DNA of 11,104 nt from an uncultured Sphingomonadales bacterium (GTDB lineage Bacteria > Pseudomonadota > Alphaproteobacteria > Sphingomonadales > Sphingomonadaceae). This document shows, one piece after another, positions 6,598 through 11,104 of the stretch (position 1 is the stretch's first letter; each line of letters begins with the position of its first letter). The stretch is from NCBI GenBank assembly GCA_937898535.1, contig CALDKP010000146.1:1-11104 (forward strand), read 5' to 3'. The translations under genes were made by a program, and so were the position numbers. The notes under the pieces are model-generated. The model did no database searches and was not told where the DNA came from. It worked only from the letters and a program-made list of their open reading frames with translations.

Positions 6598-9198
6598 TTA
6601 GAACTTGGTGCGGACGGTCAGGCCGTACATGCGTGGTTCTTCAACGAAACCGATACGCGAACGGGTGCCTGCACCGCCGCGCAGCGGGGTGTTAGCTGTC
6701 ACGCCGCGCGTGATTTCGTTGTTCAGGTTGGTGCCCCACAATTCAAAAGTAAGTTTCTCGTTCGGCGTAGTTAAGCCGATGCGGGCATTTATTTTGAAAT
6801 AAGCGTCCTGATAATCCAGTGGGATTGGCAGGCCGTTGGTATCCAAAGGAATCGTGCTGGTGCGGCGGCGATCCGAATAGTTGACATTGCCGTTGACCAG
6901 CAGGCCCCAACCCGAGTCATTGAGTTGGCCATCATAAGTCAAGCCAACAACACCTGCGAACTTTGGCGCATTGGTTAGCGAAGAACCACACAGCCTCTGC
7001 GTTGACGCCAGTGCCGCCACTGCTACGCCATCGGCACAATCGCCAGGATAGCGAGAGTTTGCATATGTTGCCGAGACATTCGCCGAGATATTGTCGCTCA
7101 GCTTACCAAACAGTTCCAGCTCAGCACCTGTTGACCGCGCCGAATTGACGTTGAATGTCAGGAACTGAACGCCTGTGAATTCAAGCACCTGGAAATCGCT
7201 CATTTTCATGTCGAACAAAGCCAAGTTGGCTTTGATGCTACCAAATAATGTCGCCTTTACGCCGACTTCGATTTGGTTGACCTTTTCGGATTCGAAGCTT
7301 GGGTCAGCATAAACCGGTGCTACAATAGTACCCGTTGCCAAACCGGCAAGAATAGCTGCCGAGTTTTGCAATGTTGCCGATTGTGGATCGAGGTTGAAGC
7401 CACCCGATTTGAATCCATGGCTGTAACCGGCGTAGAACAACAGATCTTCGTTCGCCTTGTAACCCAATTGAGCCGTATAGGTGATCTCATCGTCCTTGAA
7501 CTCGTTCGCCCAAACGCGTGGCAAAGGCAGCTTGGCGCTCGCAAGGCCGCCGCCGATGGCTGTAGGCGCTGTCAGGGCAACCGACGTTGCAAATGGGAAG
7601 CAGTTGAGGCCAATCATGCCCGCACGAAGTGCGGCAGGCACGGCACCGGTCAAAACACCATTCACAGTGGCTTGGCACGCACTGGCGCCCGCACCGCTTG
7701 TTGCAGCAAGCTGATTGAATGACGCGTCTTTGGTCTCATTCACGTAACGCGCACCCAGCGTCAGACTCAGCTTGTCGGTGAAATTGATCACATTGTGCGT
7801 AAATACCGACCAGCTTTTTGCATCCTGCAGGAACCGGTTTTCGGCATAGTTGCCATTGGCATTGACCGGAACGCCAGCATTGCCGAGTGCGGTCAGTGTG
7901 AACAATGGATTTACCCCGGCCGCATTGGCAAAGTTAAACGCGCTGTTCGTCCTTTGGAAATCAGCATTAAGCGTCATCGTTTGGTCCGCGCGGATTTTCT
8001 CGCTCGAATAGAAACCACCAATCAACCAGTCGAGACCATCGTTCATAGCAGTGCCTTGCAGGCGCAGCTCTTGGGTGAAGGTCTTGATATGGTCACCCGA
8101 TGGCAAAATGCCGGAGCGTGATGTCGGTGCGCCATTGCCTACTGTGTAGGTGTCGTTGGCGGTGAAGCCACCGACCGTTGTCGAGCTCGAATCGAACTTA
8201 CGATATGCGGTAACCGAGGTCAGCTTTGTGCCGCCAAAGTCCCATTTCAGTTCAGCCGAAGTACCCCATTGTTTGGAGCCGTTCTGCCAAGGTCCGCCGT
8301 TGATCGAGAGATCCTTCAGCGCGCTCATTCCGGACTGGTCTACGCCATCGCTGGCCAAGCCGTGGAAAGCGGAGAAAGGCGCAAGTTCGGTTTCACGAAC
8401 GATAACCGCTTCGCAGCATTGTTCGTCAGTTTTGGCATAATCGGCCAACAGACGGATGCTCACATCAGCATTTGGTTCGACGTACAATTGTCCGCGCAGC
8501 ATGTAACGATCACGGTTGTTGCTCTCTACGCCCGATGGCGTTTTGAGATAGCCGTCGCGTTTGCGCCAAGTGCCGGACACCCGGAGGCCCGCAACATCAG
8601 TGGTGATAGGTACACTGACGCCAGCTTGAAGGTTCATGAAATTATAATTGCCGTAGCTTGCGTTTGCGAAACCTTCGACTTCGGAGAGGTTTGGACGCTT
8701 TGTCGTTACGTTCAGCGCGCCGGCCGAAGTGTTGCGGCCAAACAAGGTTCCTTGTGGGCCGCGCAAGATTTCAAGACGCTCAAGGTCGACAAGGTCACCC
8801 AAAGCAACGCCTGGGCGTGATTGATATACGCCATCGATGAAAACACCGACCGAGCTTTCAAGGCCGGTGTTGTTGCCGGTGGTGCCGACGCCGCGGATTT
8901 TGATCGAGGTGCCCTGCGTTTCGGTCTGCGATGATTGAATGTTAAAGCTTGGCGAAATGGACGCCAGGTTCTTAATGTCGTTGATTCCCTGGCGCTCCAG
9001 CGCCTCTGGCGCGACCGCGGTCACGGCAAGCGGAATGTCTTGCACATCCATCGCGCGCAATGTTGCAGTCACGATGATTGGTTCATCACCACTATCTTCC
9101 TCGGCTTGGGCTGTTTGGGCGTAAGCCGCAGGCACGAACATCGCGCTGCAAATGGTACTGCAAAGGGCAGCCGTGATTACACGATTAAAACGACGCAT
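6598..9198 (-). CDS. TonB-dependent outer-membrane receptor
   Basis: The 866-aa protein is an outer-membrane beta-barrel that takes up a ligand using energy from TonB-ExbBD. Residues 1-27 form a signal peptide ending AYA, with likely cleavage before Gln28. EPIIVTATLR (39-48) is a TonB-box-like segment. The plug follows, with IKIRGVGTTGNN, VFIDGVYQSRPG and LRGPQGTLFGRNTSAGALNVTTKRP. The rest is barrel and ends YGLTVRTKF; the terminal Phe is the usual Bam recognition residue. Six cysteines in the mature part fall in three close groups (261/262, 508/533, 721/737), possibly disulfides in external loops. The start is supported by a strong ribosome binding site. It is convergent with the beta-oxidation operon and divergent from the E1 gene. 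The ligand cannot be read from sequence; nearby genes make a lipid or isoprenoid-like compound possible but unproven. No N-terminal secretin/STN signalling domain is visible. Confidence 0.95.
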   Translation of the reverse strand: MRRFNRVITAALCSTICSAMFVPAAYAQTAQAEEDSGDEPIIVTATLRAMDVQDIPLAVTAVAPEALERQGINDIKNLASISPSFNIQSSQTETQGTSIKIRGVGTTGNNTGLESSVGVFIDGVYQSRPGVALGDLVDLERLEILRGPQGTLFGRNTSAGALNVTTKRPNLSEVEGFANASYGNYNFMNLQAGVSVPITTDVAGLRVSGTWRKRDGYLKTPSGVESNNRDRYMLRGQLYVEPNADVSIRLLADYAKTDEQCCEAVIVRETELAPFSAFHGLASDGVDQSGMSALKDLSINGGPWQNGSKQWGTSAELKWDFGGTKLTSVTAYRKFDSSSTTVGGFTANDTYTVGNGAPTSRSGILPSGDHIKTFTQELRLQGTAMNDGLDWLIGGFYSSEKIRADQTMTLNADFQRTNSAFNFANAAGVNPLFTLTALGNAGVPVNANGNYAENRFLQDAKSWSVFTHNVINFTDKLSLTLGARYVNETKDASFNQLAATSGAGASACQATVNGVLTGAVPAALRAGMIGLNCFPFATSVALTAPTAIGGGLASAKLPLPRVWANEFKDDEITYTAQLGYKANEDLLFYAGYSHGFKSGGFNLDPQSATLQNSAAILAGLATGTIVAPVYADPSFESEKVNQIEVGVKATLFGSIKANLALFDMKMSDFQVLEFTGVQFLTFNVNSARSTGAELELFGKLSDNISANVSATYANSRYPGDCADGVAVAALASTQRLCGSSLTNAPKFAGVVGLTYDGQLNDSGWGLLVNGNVNYSDRRRTSTIPLDTNGLPIPLDYQDAYFKINARIGLTTPNEKLTFELWGTNLNNEITRGVTANTPLRGGAGTRSRIGFVEEPRMYGLTVRTKF

Positions 9199-9420
9199 TA
9201 TACTCTCTCCTCCTATTCAACCGATCCCCTTGTGGCATTTTCTGCGCACTTCGGGATACCAGTTTTGACACACTCACCGTCTGGGTTGGACCGGCAAGCA
9301 AGCTCTCACTCAATCTGCATCCTATCGCCCAATTTTAACAAATCCAGCAATTTAATCACGCAATTGAAATTTATACTTTGCAGTGGCTTTTGTGCCCTTT
9401 GGCGCTAATTATGCGGGACT
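9199..9420. promoter_or_regulatory. Divergent intergenic region between receptor and E1 genes
   Basis: This 222-bp stretch has no convincing gene and must hold promoters for both flanking genes. On the plus strand TATACT at 9372-9377 is a good -10 candidate for the E1 gene, about 45 bp before its ATG, but no good -35 lies 16-18 bp upstream. On the minus strand no promoter stands out; TTGCGT with TAAAAT exists at a poor 20-bp spacing. The half next to E1 is clearly AT-richer than the flanking genes. I see no clear inverted-repeat operator here. Confidence 0.45.
9205..9214 (-). promoter_or_regulatory. Strong ribosome binding site of the TonB receptor gene
   Basis: On the minus strand AGGAGGAGAG precedes the ATG at 9198. 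The GGAG at 9207-9210 leaves 8 nt to the start codon, near the optimum. This fixes the receptor start and contrasts with the weak sites of the neighbouring genes, suggesting high translation of the receptor. Confidence 0.8.
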
Positions 9421-11104
9421 ATGTTTGACCGTCCTACGATATTAGACGCGGCTTTTCTGCGGCGTGTTGCTGCCCATGACTTTCCCGCTCCGCGTTCGGA
9501 AGGTGCTGCCGAAGTAGCAGCGTCCCATATGCTGGTGGATTTGTTCGATACGCAAATCATGAACCGTCACCTCGATCTTTGGGCGCGCCGGTCAAAGGGT
9601 AAGACATTTTATTCCATCGGTAGCTCGGGGCATGAGGGCACTGCGGCGATGGCGGCGGCGACGCGCGCGACGGACATGGCATTTTTGCATTATCGCGATG
9701 GCGCGTTTCTCATCCAGCGCAAAAAACAGGCGGGCGGCCTGACGCCATTATATGACATGGCGCTATCTTTCGCAGCTTCGGCAGACGATCCGATTTCTGG
9801 CGGGCGGCATAAGGTTCTGGGATGTGCACACACTTTTGTCCCGCCGCAGACCAGCACCATTGCCTCGCATTTGCCAAAGGCCGTCGGTGCCGCGCATTCG
9901 TTGGGGCTCGCACGCCGTCTGCAACTTGATGACGCGGTCCTCCCCCACGATTCCATCATTTTATGCTCGTTCGGCGATGCGTCGGCCAACCATTCCACAT
10001 CGCAAGGCGCGTTCAACGCCGCCTGCTGGGCTGCGTATCAGCATTTGCCCATGCCCATCGTCTTCCTGTGTGAGGATAATGGCATCGGCATTTCGGTGCG
10101 GACGCCCGGCGGGTGGATAGAGGCGAACTTCGCGCATCGCCCCGCATTGAAGTACATTGCCTGCGACGGGGCGGACCTGAATGATGCTCTGCGTGGCTGC
10201 ACTGAAGCCGTTGCATATGCGCGTGCGCGGCGCAGGCCCGTATTTCTGCATATGCAGACGGTGCGCCTCATGGGGCATGCGGGAGCAGATGTTGAATTAA
10301 GCTATGCACCGATTGCGCAAATTGAAGCGGCCGAAGCGCAAGATCCATTGCTGCACAGCGCGCGGATATTGCATGAACAAGCGGGCATGTCGGGCGCGGA
10401 GATTGTCGCGCGCTACGAAGATATGCGCGCGCGGGTGGACCGGGTGGCCTTGGACGCGTTGGCCAAGCCACGGCTTGTGACCGCACAAGAGGTGATGGCG
10501 TCCATCCTGCCAGAGGAAGGCATTAAGCCGTCGCGGCCATTGCCCGATGCGGCCGCGCGCGACGCCCTTTTTGCGAAGGATGCGCGCAACCTCGCAAAGC
10601 CCGTTACCTTGGCCAAGAGCATCAACTTCGCCTTGGCGGACATCATGCTGCAATATCCCAATGTCGCCGTGTTCGGCGAAGATGTCGCGCGCAAGGGCGG
10701 CGTCTATGGCGTGACGCAAGGGCTTCAAGAAAAATTCGGTGCAGCGCGGGTGTTTGACACGCTGTTGGACGAACAGACCATCCTTGGGCTTGCCATCGGC
10801 ATGGGGCATAATGGCTTTGTTCCCATCCCCGAAATCCAGTTTCTCGCCTATCTGCATAATGCAGAGGACCAGATCCGGGGCGAGGCGGCGACCTTGTCCT
10901 TCTTTTCAAACCGGCAATATCGCAACCCTATGGTCGTGCGTATTGCTGGCTTGCCCTATCAAAAGGGCTTTGGCGGGCATTTCCACAATGACAACAGTAT
11001 CGCCGTGTTGCGCGATATTCCCGGCATCATCAGCAAATTAGATTACATTGCCAGCCTTGGTGTGGATGCGATTTGGGTTTCGCCCTTTTTTAAATCGCCC
11101 ATGA
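9421..11104 (+). CDS. Fused E1-alpha/E1-beta 2-oxoacid dehydrogenase (branched-chain type), 3'-partial and chimeric at its end
   Basis: The frame from ATG 9421 is open to the window edge (561 codons). The preceding in-frame stop is TAA at 9406-9408, so this is the first possible ATG; its ribosome binding site is weak. E1 uses thiamine diphosphate to decarboxylate a 2-oxoacid and pass the acyl group to E2 lipoate, in the cytoplasm. Residues about 1-340 are E1-alpha: FYSIGSSGHEG, the cofactor motif CSFGDASANHS (Asp186; GDA replaces the usual GDG/GEG), EDNGIGIS (Asn220, Ile222 as further Mg2+ ligands), and His286 in LMGHAGAD at the phosphorylation-loop position. A linker follows. From about 394 the E1-beta pyrimidine domain starts: FGEDVARKGGVYGVT, then VFDTLLDEQ with the TPP-contacting Glu451, PEIQFLAYLHNAEDQI and GGHFHNDNSIAVLRDIPG. 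The typical continuation (VIACPS..., then the transketolase C-domain) is absent; GH13-like sequence takes over at codon 536-538. The branched-chain substrate is inferred from family resemblance. Confidence 0.88.
   Translation, partial: MFDRPTILDAAFLRRVAAHDFPAPRSEGAAEVAASHMLVDLFDTQIMNRHLDLWARRSKGKTFYSIGSSGHEGTAAMAAATRATDMAFLHYRDGAFLIQRKKQAGGLTPLYDMALSFAASADDPISGGRHKVLGCAHTFVPPQTSTIASHLPKAVGAAHSLGLARRLQLDDAVLPHDSIILCSFGDASANHSTSQGAFNAACWAAYQHLPMPIVFLCEDNGIGISVRTPGGWIEANFAHRPALKYIACDGADLNDALRGCTEAVAYARARRRPVFLHMQTVRLMGHAGADVELSYAPIAQIEAAEAQDPLLHSARILHEQAGMSGAEIVARYEDMRARVDRVALDALAKPRLVTAQEVMASILPEEGIKPSRPLPDAAARDALFAKDARNLAKPVTLAKSINFALADIMLQYPNVAVFGEDVARKGGVYGVTQGLQEKFGAARVFDTLLDEQTILGLAIGMGHNGFVPIPEIQFLAYLHNAEDQIRGEAATLSFFSNRQYRNPMVVRIAGLPYQKGFGGHFHNDNSIAVLRDIPGIISKLDYIASLGVDAIWVSPFFKSPM
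11014..11104 (+). other. Chimeric junction: E1-beta runs in frame into a GH13 alpha-glucosidase/amylase start
   Basis: Up to DIPG (codons 532-535, bases 11014-11025) the translation is ordinary E1-beta. From about codon 537 it reads KLDYIASLGVDAIWVSPFFKSPM, the conserved early (beta/alpha)8-barrel segment of GH13 alpha-glucosidases, which normally follows a G-D-(L/I)-P-G-I motif and about 30 N-terminal residues. The overlap DIPGI (11014-11028) fits both families. The last 73 bases are about 44% GC, lower than the E1 gene before them. E1-beta enzymes lack this segment and GH13 enzymes lack E1 domains, so this is a join, not a domain architecture I know. It may be a rearrangement or an assembly chimera. 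Confidence 0.8.

Noticed and set aside
9265..9293. TTGACA at 9265-9270 as a plus-strand promoter -35
   Set aside because: No -10-like sequence occurs at 16-18 bp; the region there is GC-rich.
10297..10857. 186-codon minus-strand ORF opposite the E1 gene
   Set aside because: It is antisense to the E1 linker and beta domain, which carry conserved motifs; it is explained as a shadow of codon bias in the E1 frame.

Overview
The window reads as chromosomal DNA of an alphaproteobacterium, most likely of the order Sphingomonadales (Sphingorhabdus/Sphingopyxis/Novosphingobium-like). This is inferred from moderate GC, the style of the TonB-dependent receptor and the fatty-acid degradation genes; no rRNA or marker gene is present to confirm it. 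There are no tRNAs, insertion sequences or CRISPR arrays. Six protein genes fill almost the whole window.

Left part (1-6600), all on the plus strand. The window opens inside an acetyl-CoA synthetase gene (acs) whose first ~47 codons lie off the left edge. After a 121-bp gap holding two inverted repeats comes a tight three-gene run: an alpha-methylacyl-CoA racemase (CaiB/BaiF family), a thiolase (FadA-like) and a two-domain enoyl-CoA hydratase/3-hydroxyacyl-CoA dehydrogenase (FadB/FadJ-like). The gaps are 2 and 14 nt, so this is very probably one operon. Together the genes supply hydration, oxidation and thiolysis of beta-oxidation, plus the racemase that converts (2R)- to (2S)-2-methylacyl-CoA. 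That suggests use of methyl-branched (isoprenoid-like or side-chain) acyl-CoAs. No acyl-CoA dehydrogenase lies in the window. A strong hairpin with T-runs on both strands closes the operon.

Middle part (6598-9420). A large TonB-dependent outer-membrane receptor is encoded on the minus strand, convergent with the beta-oxidation operon. It has a signal peptide, a TonB-box-like segment, a plug, a barrel and a C-terminal Phe. A 222-bp divergent intergenic region separates it from the next gene.

Right part (9421-11104). A plus-strand ORF with no stop before the window edge encodes a single-chain thiamine-diphosphate 2-oxoacid dehydrogenase E1, with alpha and beta subunits fused (branched-chain/2-oxoisovalerate type). 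Near codon 536 the protein switches, in frame, from the E1-beta pyrimidine-binding domain to the start of a GH13 alpha-glucosidase/alpha-amylase sequence (LDYIASLGVDAIWVSPFF...). The switch falls on a short motif that I expect both families to share (D-I-P-G-I). This is the most striking anomaly of the window. It is either a microhomology-mediated rearrangement or, more likely, a chimeric assembly join; it should not be read as a normal gene end.
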